In this document: piece after piece, positions 11,376 to 22,072 of the stretch
Layout: each line of letters starts with the position of its first letter
Position numbering within the stretch: position 1 is the first letter of the stretch
NCBI GenBank assembly: GCA_037042185.1
Contig: JAXQJY010000025.1
Coordinates: 1,116,001-1,180,000, forward strand
DNA length: 64,000 nt
Direction: 5' to 3'
Source of the DNA: Sordariomycetes sp. S80-01Y
Lineage: Eukaryota > Ascomycota > Sordariomycetes
Notes under the pieces: model-generated
Seen by the model: the letters and a program-made list of their open reading frames with translations, nothing else
Told to the model about the DNA's origin: nothing
Database searches by the model: none
Made by a program: the position numbers and the translations under genes

Positions 11376-12352
11376 TTACAACTGCGCAACATCGTTCATG
11401 ATCTTGACCTCCTCGCCAGGCTTGAAGGGTGGCAGTCCAATGTACGGGCACCCGTCGCAGCGGAACGCATCGCCGAGCGAGCAGTTCCCGCAGGAGCCCG
11501 TCTTGCCCTGCACCGTGAAGTCGACTTCGGCGAGCTCGTCGGGCTTGAGCTTCATGGAGTTGAGGGCGGAGTCGGCGGCGTCGCGACGGGCTTGGTCTTC
11601 GGCGTTCATGCGCTCGGCGAGACCGCACGTGCAGTCCTTGCAGGCGCGGCGGCGCTTGCCAGGCTTGGGTTGACACTCGGGAGCTGCAAATGTTAGCACG
11701 GGTCTGCATGTCCCAGAAGAAATATCTACTTACGCTGTACGATGGGTCGCGCAAGGTCGTCGGCCGTCAGAAGCTCGTTCTCGTCAATCAACTCATCGTC
11801 GTCACCAAAATCGTCATCCAAGTTGATTTGCACCGGGGCCGCAGGCTGTACCGGCTTCACAGCGGTCCCGTTCGTCTTTTTCTTTCCAAACTTCAACGGC
11901 ATAACGACCTCTTCCTCGACGACCTTTTCAAACGCCCCGTCCTTCTCCACCAACCCCGCGAGGATTGCCTCCCTCGCGTCAGGCGCAGCAAGCGGGCCGT
12001 CCTGCATCCTCAACCTGCCGCCGTCCTTGATCGCGGGGACCAGAGCAGCGTATACATCTCTGTTGAGCAAGTTCAGGGCCTCGACGCGGCGCTCGCCAGT
12101 TGTGTCTGTCAGGACCAGGACGAGGTCGTACGTGGAGGCAGGAAGCTTGACGAAACCAGCATTGAGACGATCGAGCATGTGGAGGTCGGATGAGGACCGG
12201 TCGTAGACGGTGAAGATGTCCTTGAGCTTTTCTTCGTGGGCTGCAACGGAGGGAGGGGCGAGGAGGAGGGTGCGCTGGTTGGAAGGGGCCTTGACGGCGG
12301 GCGCAGGGGCGAAGTCGTCGGAGAAATCCATCGAGACGGTAGCGGGTGCCAT
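11376..12352 (-). CDS. DRE2: Fe-S cluster assembly protein DRE2 (anamorsin), two exons
   Basis: DRE2 passes electrons from TAH18 (a diflavin reductase) to the cytosolic iron-sulfur assembly machinery. Exons are 12352-11734 and 11683-11376. The 50-nt intron has a GTAAGT donor and a TTTGCAG acceptor, keeps frame (VQ|PPECQP), and gives 308 aa. The N-terminal 140 residues form the methyltransferase-like domain ([15 protein letters not shown] at about 29-43). The linker contains the [17 protein letters not shown] acidic stretch. The C-terminus holds both cysteine motifs. Motif A starts at PECQP and runs to ACKDCTCGL ([2Fe-2S] site). Motif B is [19 protein letters not shown], two CX2C pairs 7 residues apart. 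All eight cysteines are present. It diverges from COQ11. Confidence 0.95.
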
Positions 12353-13321
12353 CTTGTATCGCTTCGTCGCGAGCCTTTGCGTTGTATATTCAAAGACCAG
12401 ACAGCTCGGGGCAGAGGAAAAAGTCGTAGGTGTAGATGAAATGTTTCTTTGGGATGCGCGGGGTTGGCCCAGATGCGATTACAAACCCTTGTTGATAAGT
12501 TGATAAGCCGATTTCGGCGGGGCCGTTATTGGGCCAAATTCTGCGGTGCGCCAAACGCCAGAACCCTGCGTCTGCGGGATGACCTCGCCTTGCGGCCTAA
12601 TGCCCTCAGTATCCGCTGGTAAGCCATTGCGATGGGTTTGATTTGTCTTTGAAATTATCAGATCCGCTGTGGACCGAGAGCCGGAGATGTCAGTTTCGAG
12701 CGCGCTGCTGTCCCATAGCACATAGAACGGTTACTCCTACTACAATCATCATATCATATCTACTCTGGACCTGCAAAGTTGAACTAGACTGTTTGATTCG
12801 AAATGCATTGAAGAGCAACGGTGGGACATAAGGTATGCCGTGCTAATGTCGACAGTAGCTCGCCGCTGATGAAATATTCGACGTCCCTTGTTCAACAAGG
12901 CCGAGTAAACATCACACGGGGGGGCTTGACAGCTCAGGGAGGCAAGCCATCGTATCCGCCTCGCGCAGTTTCCGTCGTGTCGGAGCTGCAAGTATTCTGC
13001 ACGGACAGTGTCGAAGCCTGCGGGTTGATCCCGCCCGCGTCGAGACAACGGCTATCGAGCAGAGGCTCCAGAGGACCTGGCACCGGTATCGGGGGGGCAG
13101 ACACGGCTACCCTGCGCTTTCAAGGGCACAGCCGTACCCGACAAGTAAAAGACTATCTCGGGAAAGAGTCGTTGAGCGTTATTCGTGCTGACTTGGAAGA
13201 CTCCTTTTCCCAGCAACCGAGATCTTTAGAATTATTTTCCTCGTCTTCTGCTTTGGGTGAGAATTTGTCACTCGTCCGCGGCCGCTCTTGGAACTGAAAA
13301 GTACAACCGTTGACGTCTGAA
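12353..13321. other. Upstream region of DRE2, no supported gene
   Basis: About 1 kb between DRE2 and a weak small open frame. A 158-codon plus-strand frame (12821-13297) begins with GTG and has no recognised motif. The first 100 nt are the likely DRE2 promoter and leader. Confidence 0.35.
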
Positions 13322-13606
13322 CTAGAAAAGAGGTACGACAATAGCGTACATTCTGGATAAGAACCCGTTCAAGGGCGAGGCGACATGCGTTCGCCACGCT
13401 GTAGCAAATGAAGAGCTCGAGGCACGCAAATTGAGTGGTGAGCGGTCAGGAGCGAAGTAAAGGTAAAGAATACCCCAAACCAAAGAGTAGCTTAGCACCA
13501 GGCAAACGACGTTGAGACCAAGATTGCGGCAACCCACCATTATGGTTGTTCTCCGGGACAGGACAGGCTCTCTTCCTGCACCAGGGTCTTCGATCGACTC
13601 AGTCAT
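13322..13606 (-). CDS. Hypothetical small single-pass membrane protein (weak)
   Basis: A 94-codon frame from an ATG. I do not recognise it. It has a charged, glycine-containing N-terminus, then one clear hydrophobic segment (NVVCLVLSYSLVWGILYLYF, residues 32-51). A serine-rich region and a second weakly hydrophobic tail follow. It sits between divergent DRE2 and COQ11, about 450 nt upstream of COQ11 on the opposite strand. It could be a chance frame in the COQ11 promoter or one exon of a longer spliced gene. No splice signals were needed to keep it open. Confidence 0.28.
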   Translation of the reverse strand: MTESIEDPGAGREPVLSRRTTIMVGCRNLGLNVVCLVLSYSLVWGILYLYFAPDRSPLNLRASSSSFATAWRTHVASPLNGFLSRMYAIVVPLF

Positions 13607-14050
13607 GGCGAAAATGCTTGTCGAGTCTCAATGTCAAACATTTTTCGATGTCAGAATCAGTTTTAATGCAGAAATGTAACATCGAGAGAGATGGTGATGT
13701 TGGGTCGACCTGTGACCTCTGCTTTCCATGCGTCACGCCCAGCCGTTATGTTGCCCCACAACGGGAGGTTTGGTGGTCCCTGAAGCCAACATCGTGCATC
13801 AAAAATGCATGATCTCATCACCCGAAAGAAGCTCAGAGCTCCAACCATAACATCCCGAACTTCGTCAACAAAGCTATATAAACTGCCTCACCTTCGCTCA
13901 ATCCCATTTTGAACCCCAATCGCAATTTACAATTCCATACATTTTCAACGACCAATTCACAAGCAAGCTTCTCATCCACCACAATCACCACACGCGAGCG
14001 ATCACACCACTCTCAAAGGCACTTGCGCAGACATAAACGAACTCGCAACC
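13607..14050. other. Probable COQ11 promoter and leader
   Basis: A non-coding stretch before COQ11. The last 190 nt are A/C-rich with TATATAAA-like sequence at 13872-13880 (GCTATATAAACTG), about 170 nt before the COQ11 ATG and a plausible TATA element. Confidence 0.4.
13873..13880 (+). promoter_or_regulatory. TATA-like element upstream of COQ11
   Basis: CTATATAAAC occurs about 170 nt before the COQ11 start, followed by an A/C-rich leader. Spacing is reasonable for a fungal TATA element. Assignment is by position only. Confidence 0.45.
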
Positions 14051-14926
14051 ATGTCCGGGGCAGTAGCAAAGAAGCTTGTCGTATGCGGCGGCAACGGCTT
14101 TCTCGGTTCTCGCATCTGCAAGTATGCCGTCGCGCGCGGCTGGGACGTGACCTCCATCTCCCGCTCTGGGGAGCCACGATGGGATTCCGTCACGTCGTCG
14201 CCAGCCCCGCCGCCATGGTCCCATCAAGTCTCTTGGGAACGCGGTGACATCTTCAAGCCGGCATCCTACGCACCCCTTCTGAAGGGCGCCGACTACGTCA
14301 TCCACAGCATGGGTATCCTCATGGAGGCTGACTACAAGGGTCTTGTCTCGGGCAAGGAGTCGCCAATTTCGGGATTCCAGAAGGTCTTTGCGGCGAGCAA
14401 GGACAGGGGATTCAATCCGATGGAGAAGAAGCTGGGCGAAGACATCACTGCGAGCAGCAAGAACGATCAGTTCTCCTACGAGGTCATGAACCGGGACACC
14501 GCCATCACTCTGGCGAAGCATGCGGCCGAGGAGAACGTTGGCACATTCTGCTACATCTCTGCGGCGGGAGGCGCGCCGGTCCTGCCGCACAGGTACATCA
14601 AGACCAAGAGGGAGGCCGAGAATGCCATCGCATCGAACTTTCCCAAGATGAGGGGCGTCTTTCCCAGGCCGCCCTTGATGTACGACAGCTCCCGCGCCAT
14701 TACCATGGCCTCGGCAGCGATGGCTGGCGGTGGTGCCATCTTCAACCAGCTCACTGGAAAATACTTTGACGGGTTCTTGGGGGCGGCTGGCGCGAAGCCG
14801 CTCAAGGTCGACACCGTTGCAGAGGCCGTAGTCGAGGCTCTGGGAGAGGAGAAGGTCAGTGGCCCGATCGAAATCCCCGAGCTGGAGGAGCTGGCACAGA
14901 AGGCGTGGAGGAAGACAATGCTGTGA
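14051..14926 (+). CDS. COQ11: Ubiquinone biosynthesis protein COQ11 (atypical SDR)
   Basis: COQ11 (yeast YLR290C) is a mitochondrial, atypical short-chain dehydrogenase-like protein associated with the coenzyme Q synthome; it is thought to modulate CoQ synthesis. The single exon encodes 291 aa. The N-terminus has the Rossmann nucleotide-binding motif LVVCGGNGFLGSRICKYAV (about residues 9-27) directly after the start. DYVIHSMGILMEADYK (strand 4 region) and FCYISAAGGAPVLPHRYIKT, with the YxxxK-like element, follow. Spacing and length fit the NDUFA9-like SDR branch. No long mitochondrial presequence precedes the Rossmann strand, which is also true of yeast COQ11. Its stop is 92 nt from the end of SYF2 on the other strand, so the two 3' UTRs probably overlap. 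Confidence 0.9.
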   Translation: MSGAVAKKLVVCGGNGFLGSRICKYAVARGWDVTSISRSGEPRWDSVTSSPAPPPWSHQVSWERGDIFKPASYAPLLKGADYVIHSMGILMEADYKGLVSGKESPISGFQKVFAASKDRGFNPMEKKLGEDITASSKNDQFSYEVMNRDTAITLAKHAAEENVGTFCYISAAGGAPVLPHRYIKTKREAENAIASNFPKMRGVFPRPPLMYDSSRAITMASAAMAGGGAIFNQLTGKYFDGFLGAAGAKPLKVDTVAEAVVEALGEEKVSGPIEIPELEELAQKAWRKTML

Positions 14927-14998
14927 TCCTAGGTTTCATTCATTCAATCGTGATAGACGGCGCTAGACTGTACAATACCCAAGGCGCAAAGCCATGCT

Positions 14999-15004
14999 AA
15001 TAAA
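14999..15004 (+). terminator. Possible poly(A) signal of COQ11
   Basis: AATAAA lies 73 nt after the COQ11 stop. It is close to the end of the convergent SYF2 gene, so cleavage here would place the COQ11 3' end inside SYF2's 3' UTR or last codons. Confidence 0.35.
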
Positions 15005-15018
15005 CTGTTCCCAACACC

Positions 15019-15909
15019 TCATATCCTCGTTCCACGCTCGAAGCTGTCCCTGATCTCCTCGGTGTACTTGTCGTAGAACCTTGCCAACTTTTGGTTGAAC
15101 TGCTTGTTCTTCTCGTTGATGTAGGTGATGTCGCCATCGTCACCGCTCTTCTCCATCCTATCTTTGCGTTTCTTGAGTCTCGCCTCGTCTGCTCGCTGAA
15201 GATCCTTCACCAACCGATCAACAGCCGCCTTGTCCGGCTTGTTCCCCGCAAACGAGGTTGAGTTCGCCGTCGAGTACCAGTCCCCGTTCTTGTCCACCGC
15301 AATGATTTCCCCTCTCTCCGTCTCGACAAGGTCCATCCCCCCACTCGCAGCAGCCTTCTCAATCAACGCCATCTTGTCCTTCTCGTACTGGTCCAAATTC
15401 GGGTCGATATTCCTCAACTGACGCTTGTATATCTTGTTACTCTCCTGTGTGGGGTCGCTGAAGGCGTTGTTGTCCCTCGCAGCATCCTTCTTTTTTACGC
15501 GCTTGTCCCACTTCTCGCTCTCATCGACGGTCCAGTCCCAGGCGCGCTTGCGCTCGAAGTCCTCGCCGGCGTCCTCAACTTCGGACTTGAGGAGTTTATG
15601 GGACGCGATGTCGCGTTTGCGCTGGAGGGATTTTAGCTGCGATGGGTCGGCGGCGAGGCGATTGCGCTCGAGGCGGGCTTCATCGAGATTCGTTTTGGCG
15701 GATGCGTTGGCTCGGGCTTGGAGGGCTTTGAAGCGAGCCATGCGATCGCTGGGTTTGCTTGAAGACGCCGCAGGCACCTTGGCTTCTTCGGCAGGTTTGG
15801 TTTCCTCGGTAGCTTGCTCTGAGGGTTGTGTTTCTCCTTGCGCGGGTTCGGGGGATGGCTCAGCGGAACCATCCTCGTGCGTGCGGCGCTTTTTCGCTGG
15901 AGGGGACAT
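15019..15909 (-). CDS. SYF2: Pre-mRNA-splicing factor SYF2
   Basis: SYF2 is a subunit of the Prp19-associated complex and acts in the activated spliceosome. The single exon encodes 296 aa. An acidic, low-complexity N-terminus (about residues 1-55) is followed by helical, charged sequence. The SYF2 domain runs from about 110 to the end. It includes KRAWDWTVDESEKWDKRV, SNKIYKRQLRNIDPNLDQYE and YINEKNKQFNQKLARFYDKY, which are strongly conserved in the family. The frame is open eleven codons further upstream, but only TTG lies there, so ATG 15909 is the start. It is convergent with COQ11 and divergent from the unrecognised mitochondrial-type gene at 17187. Confidence 0.95.
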   Translation of the reverse strand: MSPPAKKRRTHEDGSAEPSPEPAQGETQPSEQATEETKPAEEAKVPAASSSKPSDRMARFKALQARANASAKTNLDEARLERNRLAADPSQLKSLQRKRDIASHKLLKSEVEDAGEDFERKRAWDWTVDESEKWDKRVKKKDAARDNNAFSDPTQESNKIYKRQLRNIDPNLDQYEKDKMALIEKAAASGGMDLVETERGEIIAVDKNGDWYSTANSTSFAGNKPDKAAVDRLVKDLQRADEARLKKRKDRMEKSGDDGDITYINEKNKQFNQKLARFYDKYTEEIRDSFERGTRI

Positions 15910-17186
15910 GACGATGGTTTTCGCTGCCGATCGTTCAGTCAAATTTGACAGGTTGTCTTGCGCGGCGTCGCTGAGAGTGTTCGGGTAGTCTTCAAGTAAT
16001 GGCAGGCAAGGTGCTATGATGCCGAAACGGAACTGTTGCGTCGTTGCGTTGCTGGAAGGCCCTACCTAGCGGCGGGTCTGGATTAGTAAGCAAGTGACAA
16101 TAGCGTCACTACACTGAATGTCTACTAAGCCATCAGAAACCTATCTTTAGACATTCGCTATGAGCAAGAGCATTTTTAACGCAACGTGTAGTGTGGCTTC
16201 TGAGCGTGTCGAGGGAATCAAATACACCTTTGTCAACACTGGATCATTCAATTTTCAACATACCTTCTGAGACACTGCATCCCATACACTGAGACCCAGG
16301 CTAAGAATGATGTGCTATCGAGGGAGTTTCGGTATATTGAGCTGCTGCATCTGGGACAAATTGATGGTCCTAGCGGCTGAAAGCAATATGGAAAGCTTGA
16401 TGCGCTTAGGAGATTGAGAACGGGGCCTGCGTGTCGCTTTGGACGTTCCTGGTGGTTTGCTCAGCACATATCGCATCATATAACATCTGAACCCTGTTTA
16501 GTGATTTCAATTTCAATTGCGCCCTGGTGCCTTCAATTATATCCCTAGTGAGATTGTGTCAATGCTCAAACCATGGTGGCTCTGAGCGACTCACCTGTCA
16601 ACACGCCGGTGTTCAAGGTTAGGACTGACGACGACTATGCAGAAGGAACGTTACAATGAGCTCGAGAACCCCCGGGCAGGATATAGTCTCAAATAACTGT
16701 GGCACCGAAACCAACTAGGTCCACTGGACCGTTAAGACCTATGTCAACTTTCGGTCAATTCGCCGACTCGTTCAGGGGAAAGTGATGTGTGGCTGCCTGT
16801 CGATGGCACAGCCACAGCGCCACGGCTTGAACCCTCCTGGTCACCTGTTCTTGGCGTTCCACTTCCCCAGAGGGCGCTTCAGCGGAGTTCGTGCCGCGAA
16901 GCGCTAATTCTTAGGGGAGCTTGGGGAAGCGGGCCCCTGAGGGTCCACTGGAAGATCAGCCCCCTCCTGCTGTTGAGCATCCTCGGGAGGCAGGAACGGA
17001 ACGTTGGTCGCGTGTCTCTCCGCATTTCAGTTCCATCCATCTCCTCACCGAAGCCGCGTCTGTACACTGCATCTCATATCCTTGGAGCGCATGACTCGAC
17101 GTCTTGTTGCGCACCGCGATAGCGCATTCTTTATACCACACAGACACTCGTAATACGGCTGGGCACGTCAACGTTCTCATCTCAAT
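15910..17186. other. 1.3 kb divergent intergenic region
   Basis: Between SYF2 (-) and the gene at 17187 (+). From 16000 to 16780 there is almost no open frame above 60 codons on either strand, which argues against a hidden gene. The frame at 16787-17122 shows no protein-like features. I see nothing else definite. Confidence 0.4.
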
Positions 17187-19106
17187 ATGCGTGGCCGCGT
17201 CACGCCACTGCGGAATCTCACAAACGTCTCATCTGTCGGTCGTCGCTCTTTCATCGACTTCAAAGGCAACAAACCCAAAGCACTCGAGCGACATGAGGAC
17301 GAAGATGGCAACACATTCTACACAGTCTCCAGATGGGGCGAGGGGAGAGGTGCCCCCGATCCGCGGAGTCGTGGTGCGCAGAAGGAGTTTTTGATCTCCA
17401 ACCTCCTGCTTGATCTCGATGCATATGGTCGAGACGACGTGCGGGAATTTAGCACCGAAGACGAGGCGAGAATGCTCGAAGAGATAGAAACGACAGGGAG
17501 AAGAGGCAAGGTAGACGAAAAGTTGCGGGAGCTTGTAAAGACCTTGAACCAAAGTCGATGGAACTCGGAAAAGCTGGTGCTCAACCCTGCGCACCCGAAA
17601 CGCATCACGAACGGCGATATCATGTCCGCAGCTCTGCGTCCGCCAGCAGACTTGGTCACGATTCACTTGCCCTCGAAACGCGGCAACATGGCTGCCAACA
17701 CGCAACGGATAAGTCAGCAGCTGCGAAGTGAAGGAGAGGAGACAGAAGAGACATACGATATCGAGGAGCTGGATCATTTCCGCCGCCATCAGGAACGAAA
17801 CGACATGCCAGGCAAGTTCGCAAAATTGCGGCACTCTGCTTCTGCAGGGCCCGAGCCGTCAGGGGAGAGAATTCGGATGTTGCGATGGGCCGATGCATCA
17901 CGGGCTGAGTTCGCAGGTCAAGTTCGGGAAGCCAACGGCGTACCACAAGAATCCGTGAACAATGACGAGCAAGTTTTACGGTGGATGTTGCTACGCCAGT
18001 ACAACAGTGCCTTTGTGGCAGCAAGGTCCCCAGGCTTGGAACCTGGAGACATCGTGGCGGCCATCCGCGATATTGAAGAGCAACATGGCAAGTTACAGGA
18101 AGGGTCCAGATCGCAAGATGTGGAGCGAAAAGACGCTCAGAACAGCGCCTCTTATGCGATCTCTTCTATTCGACGTATCGTCTTTCACGCCCTGACCTCC
18201 ACCCCGAAATTAGTGAGTGGTGGATCACGAAACGAGAGCCTTGATCAAGTCGCCGCACAAATTCGGACGTCGACAAGAGCAATATTCAAAGGCAACTACA
18301 TCAAGAAGGACCAATACTTTGCGGCCATGACATTTGCCAATAATCTGTCCCTGCGCCCAGAGATCCAAGGCAATCACGGGATGACTCTCACGGTGTGCGC
18401 TCTTCGCCTCCAAGCGGCAGCCGGCCTCAGGGATCTGGAGTTAATGTCCTCGTATCTTGAACAAGGCATGATTTCCCAGGCTCTGAAGAATGGCAGTCAC
18501 ATACTGGAAGAAATTGATGTAGCTCTGCGCTTATTAGAGAGCTATGTGAGGCCCAATGAGACGGAGACCATGATAATGTTTCGCCTTCTCACAGGCTATG
18601 GAACGGCGGGACTTTCACAGGGAGACTCGCTACGCGGCACCATTATCCATCAAGTGCTGTGTGAAAGCACCCAAGAACATAAGCTACAGTCTCTGGCCAT
18701 ATATGGACGCTATGTAGCGCTCCTTGGACGTCTTGGGTCCATACGCCTGCTTTGGAGTGAATGGCAAACGGCACAAGGAATGCTAAGCAAGATGCCCGCT
18801 GAGGGGGGTTCGAAGGCAAGCTCCTCGCTTCGTCACAATTTGGTCAAGAAATTCCAAAGCGCTTTGGATAATGCGCAGCATACTTCGCAATGGCCTGATA
18901 CGATGGGTGCTAGCAGTTTCGAAGAGTGCGCGAGGCTGGACCATGAGATAGTTTCGCGGCCGAGACAAACCTCCCAGCAGGAACGGAAGGGTATCTGGGC
19001 GCATTTGGGCGACTCGGATTTCGAGAAGATGATGAGCTTGCCTTGTGATCAGTGGTTGGATGGGATGAAGCGGGTAGCGGTAGAGGTGATCGAGAAGGAT
19101 GGCTAG
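17187..19106 (+). CDS. Unrecognised 639-aa protein, probable mitochondrial
   Basis: I do not recognise this family. The single open frame of 639 codons starts MRGRVTPLRNLTNVSSVGRR, an arginine-rich, acid-free stretch typical of a mitochondrial presequence. A conserved-looking block follows: DEDGNTFYTVSRWGEGRG (about residues 37-54). The middle is charged (EGEETEETYDIEELDHF). From about 220 to 620 it is helical, with repeated amphipathic segments (RLQAAAGLRDLELMSSYLEQ, ILEEIDVALRLLESYV) that recall PPR/TPR-like helical repeats, without an unambiguous repeat match. Codon use matches neighbouring genes, so it is very likely a real, expressed gene. Its stop is 84 nt from that of the GH36 gene on the opposite strand. 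A role in mitochondrial gene expression is inference from presequence plus helical repeats only. Confidence 0.75.
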   Translation: MRGRVTPLRNLTNVSSVGRRSFIDFKGNKPKALERHEDEDGNTFYTVSRWGEGRGAPDPRSRGAQKEFLISNLLLDLDAYGRDDVREFSTEDEARMLEEIETTGRRGKVDEKLRELVKTLNQSRWNSEKLVLNPAHPKRITNGDIMSAALRPPADLVTIHLPSKRGNMAANTQRISQQLRSEGEETEETYDIEELDHFRRHQERNDMPGKFAKLRHSASAGPEPSGERIRMLRWADASRAEFAGQVREANGVPQESVNNDEQVLRWMLLRQYNSAFVAARSPGLEPGDIVAAIRDIEEQHGKLQEGSRSQDVERKDAQNSASYAISSIRRIVFHALTSTPKLVSGGSRNESLDQVAAQIRTSTRAIFKGNYIKKDQYFAAMTFANNLSLRPEIQGNHGMTLTVCALRLQAAAGLRDLELMSSYLEQGMISQALKNGSHILEEIDVALRLLESYVRPNETETMIMFRLLTGYGTAGLSQGDSLRGTIIHQVLCESTQEHKLQSLAIYGRYVALLGRLGSIRLLWSEWQTAQGMLSKMPAEGGSKASSSLRHNLVKKFQSALDNAQHTSQWPDTMGASSFEECARLDHEIVSRPRQTSQQERKGIWAHLGDSDFEKMMSLPCDQWLDGMKRVAVEVIEKDG

Positions 19107-19190
19107 AGCCTATAGACTATTCGAGGGAATCCAATAGATTGTGTAAACTTGTAAATCTAAATATAGGAATGCTATCTGAAACATCTGTCT

Positions 19191-21845
19191 CTACAAATCG
19201 AATACTACTTCGACCGAGACTTCTCTGGGTGTGCCCTTTCCAGTCCTCTCCTTCCAGACATTGAGCAAGTCCAGTGTGACAATAGTGGCCTCTGGATCCC
19301 TCTCACTGAGTTTCCTGATCTTGGCGGGAACCACATTCCCTTCGAGGATAGCCTTGATACCCCTTCCCTGAAGCTCTATACCGTGCACCCAAATACCGAC
19401 GGTGCCCAGAGCCTTGAGCTTGATGGTTGCCACGAGCTTGTTGTCTGAAACAAGAAGCTTGGATGCACTTACGCCAGCAGCACCAGTCATCTTGCCCATG
19501 AGTCCAAGTACACCAACCAGGATTTCTCCACTTGCCGTGCTCAGGCGCGTTGCTTCAAACGCAGACAGGATATCGCAGCCGTTGGCTTTCAAATTGATCT
19601 TGATCAAACTGCTCGGATCAGACTGACAGGCTGAAGTGCTGCCCAGCCTGATTGGACCGAGAACCCTCTGTGTCTCGTGGGATAACACGACGACCTCAGC
19701 GCCCTGCTTCCACGACTGACCTATGTTCGCGAACTCGGCTGTGCTGACCATCACACTCCGGTCTGTCTCGCCAACGTTGAAAACACCAAGGAACTTCGCC
19801 CCGGCGCTCGCTTCATTCACGATCTTCAGAACACCCTTCTCAATCCCATCCCAGGCCTGGCCGGCCTTGCCCATTCCCTTTGGCCGGAGCGCGATACTCC
19901 TCCCGTCTGGTGCTTCAGCAACCATTTCGTTGATCAGTCCCAAGTCGTGATCCCCTGGTATGTCCGTCAGTAGCAACGGGCCGCCACTCAAACACCGGCT
20001 CGCGCCATGCAGGCGACCAAAAGCGTGGCTCGTCTGGAACATGTCCCAGTCCAGGACTGCGTTGAGATATTGGCACACCAGAGCGTTGTGGGCGTTGGTC
20101 CAGATGTGCCATGTGTGCGAGCTGGGGATCTCAGGGAAGAAGTCGTCGCTGTTGCGAACGATCATGGGAGGTGTGTATGTTTGTAGGAGGAGTCGGAAAA
20201 GGTGTTCTGGGACTTGAGACATGCAGGATATAGCTTTTCCACCGAGGTGACGCTGATTGGCGATGGACCAGGCAGATTGGTAGGCCGGGATAAGCTTGTT
20301 ACGGACGGAAGGGTCCTTGATGTCCGAGACGGCGTTCTGGACGTCAGTCTTGATGAAGGTGATGCCTGATTCGGCGAGGTAGGCATAGAAATCGTTGTAG
20401 AATCTCTGAGCGTCCATGGGAGAAACCACCTTCACCAGTGTATCCTCAGCGTAGTACAGCTTACCGTCAATATCCCAGCAGTCGTAGTTCTCTGCGATGT
20501 ATCCTTGCGTAGCGATGGCGCCCCAGTATCCAAGCAAAGCGTGCCATACGCCAATCTCCCCGATCAAGGGAAACTCGTCCCTGATATCGCGAACGAGCCC
20601 AGCTAAACCACCGGGCAGCTTCGAAGCGGGCGCTTTGTAGTGAACCAGGCCCCGGAACTGCGGGTTAGAGAAGTCCCGCTCTGTCTCGCCCACGTCGTGC
20701 CACCCGTCATCAATGAGGAATGTCGATACGTTGACGCCGGCCCCGGCGAGGGTTCGAAGGGCTTTGAGCATGTTGTCCTGGGTGAGATCAAGACCCATGG
20801 CGTTCCAAGTGCAGAATCCGAGGTTGTCGAGAAGGTTCTCCATGTCGCGGGAGAAAGTTAGGTTCTCGCTTTCTATAGTCATCATACTGACAAGATGGGA
20901 TTTGTTTGCTTGTTCGCGTAGTTGAAGCATAACTGCTTCGATTGAAAGTTCAATGGTCTTCGCAACGGACAAGAGGATGCGAAGAGGCTTGTCTGTCGCA
21001 CGATCTGCCTTAGCCGCAACTACCACTCTACCTTCTTCGTCTGTTTCGAAGACCATGTATATATCATCCACGCTGGGCGCTAGAATCGTGACTACGTTCC
21101 CATCTTTGCGGAGAATCGAGCAGACCATTGTTGGCTCGGATAGGTGAAGGAAGTCGCCACCATGTCGGGGTCCCATCCATGGTGGCTCGAGTCGAGTGAA
21201 AGCTAGAAATCGGGATTGGCTAGATATCAACCCCAGAGTCTTGCGTTGGAGTTCCTTGCTAGGAGAAAAGGGTCCGGTCTCGACGGAAAAGAGCGCGGCG
21301 TCCCGAGTGTTCGTGCCGACCTCGACCGCCTTCCAACCCTTCTCCAAGTCGATCAACTGGTCAGCTCCAGATTTACCGTCTATCGAGGACTGATGGATAA
21401 GCTGGCCTTCAGGCATGCCATTTTGGCCCTGTGCGCATAGCCATTGCCAAGATGTCGTGTCGCGTAGACGATACTTGACAGTGAATTTCAGATGCGAATT
21501 CAATCCGAGCGATTTGCGGTCAAGCTTCCCAGCGAAGGTTGCTGAGTACCACTCGAGATCTGTCTGAAGGCTCTTGACTGGATCCGAATCTCGTCTCGTC
21601 AACGGAATCGTCTTCCACAGACTTGGATGCTTCGGGGAGGAGGCATCAGCTACGCACAGACGGATCTCGAAAGCGTACTGCGGCCTGACAATGCTCCATG
21701 TGATGTCAAGAACGAAAGTGAGCTGAGACTACGGTTATTGATGTGATTTCCGATTCCATTAGTATTGACTAACTGGATCTTCTCCAAGGGGAATGATGGA
21801 GAGCTGCTCCAAGGGAGGGTACGTGGTGATCAAAGGGTACGCCAT
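19191..21845 (-). CDS. GH36 raffinose synthase/alpha-galactosidase-like protein (Sip1 family), two exons
   Basis: This is a family GH36 enzyme of the raffinose synthase/seed-imbibition (Sip1) branch, which hydrolyses or transfers alpha-galactosyl groups. Exons are 21845-21774 (MAYPLITTYPPLEQLSIIPL...) and 21728-19191. The 45-nt intron has GTTAGT and CCGTAG ends and keeps frame, giving 869 aa. The (beta/alpha)8 core lies at about residues 270-600. It shows FCTWNAMGLDLTQDNMLKAL, STFLIDDGWHDVGETERDF and ITFIKTDVQNAVSDI, whose KxDxQ aspartate is the expected nucleophile. PPMIVRNSDDFFPEIPSSH follows, its RxSDD aspartate the expected acid/base. A C-terminal beta-domain follows. There is no signal peptide, so the protein is probably cytosolic, unlike secreted fungal alpha-galactosidases. 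Exact substrate is unknown. It is divergent from the MFS permease at 24872 across 3 kb. Confidence 0.9.
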
Positions 21846-22072
21846 CTGAGCTCAGACAAGAAGGATTTGGAAGACGGACTTGCTCTTCCTTAAGTCTTTG
21901 ATGTTTTCCAGGTCTTAATATACCCTTTCTCTATCCCTACCAACTCCAGATCTCGTGCCCATCGCGGGGTTGGAATTGTGGACTGCCCCGCCCCCATCAG
22001 ATGTTGGTGTAAGTCGGTCCCTGATCAGGACGCCGGTGGCGCGGCGAGACGTGCCATTCTGGGGTAGTCGAA

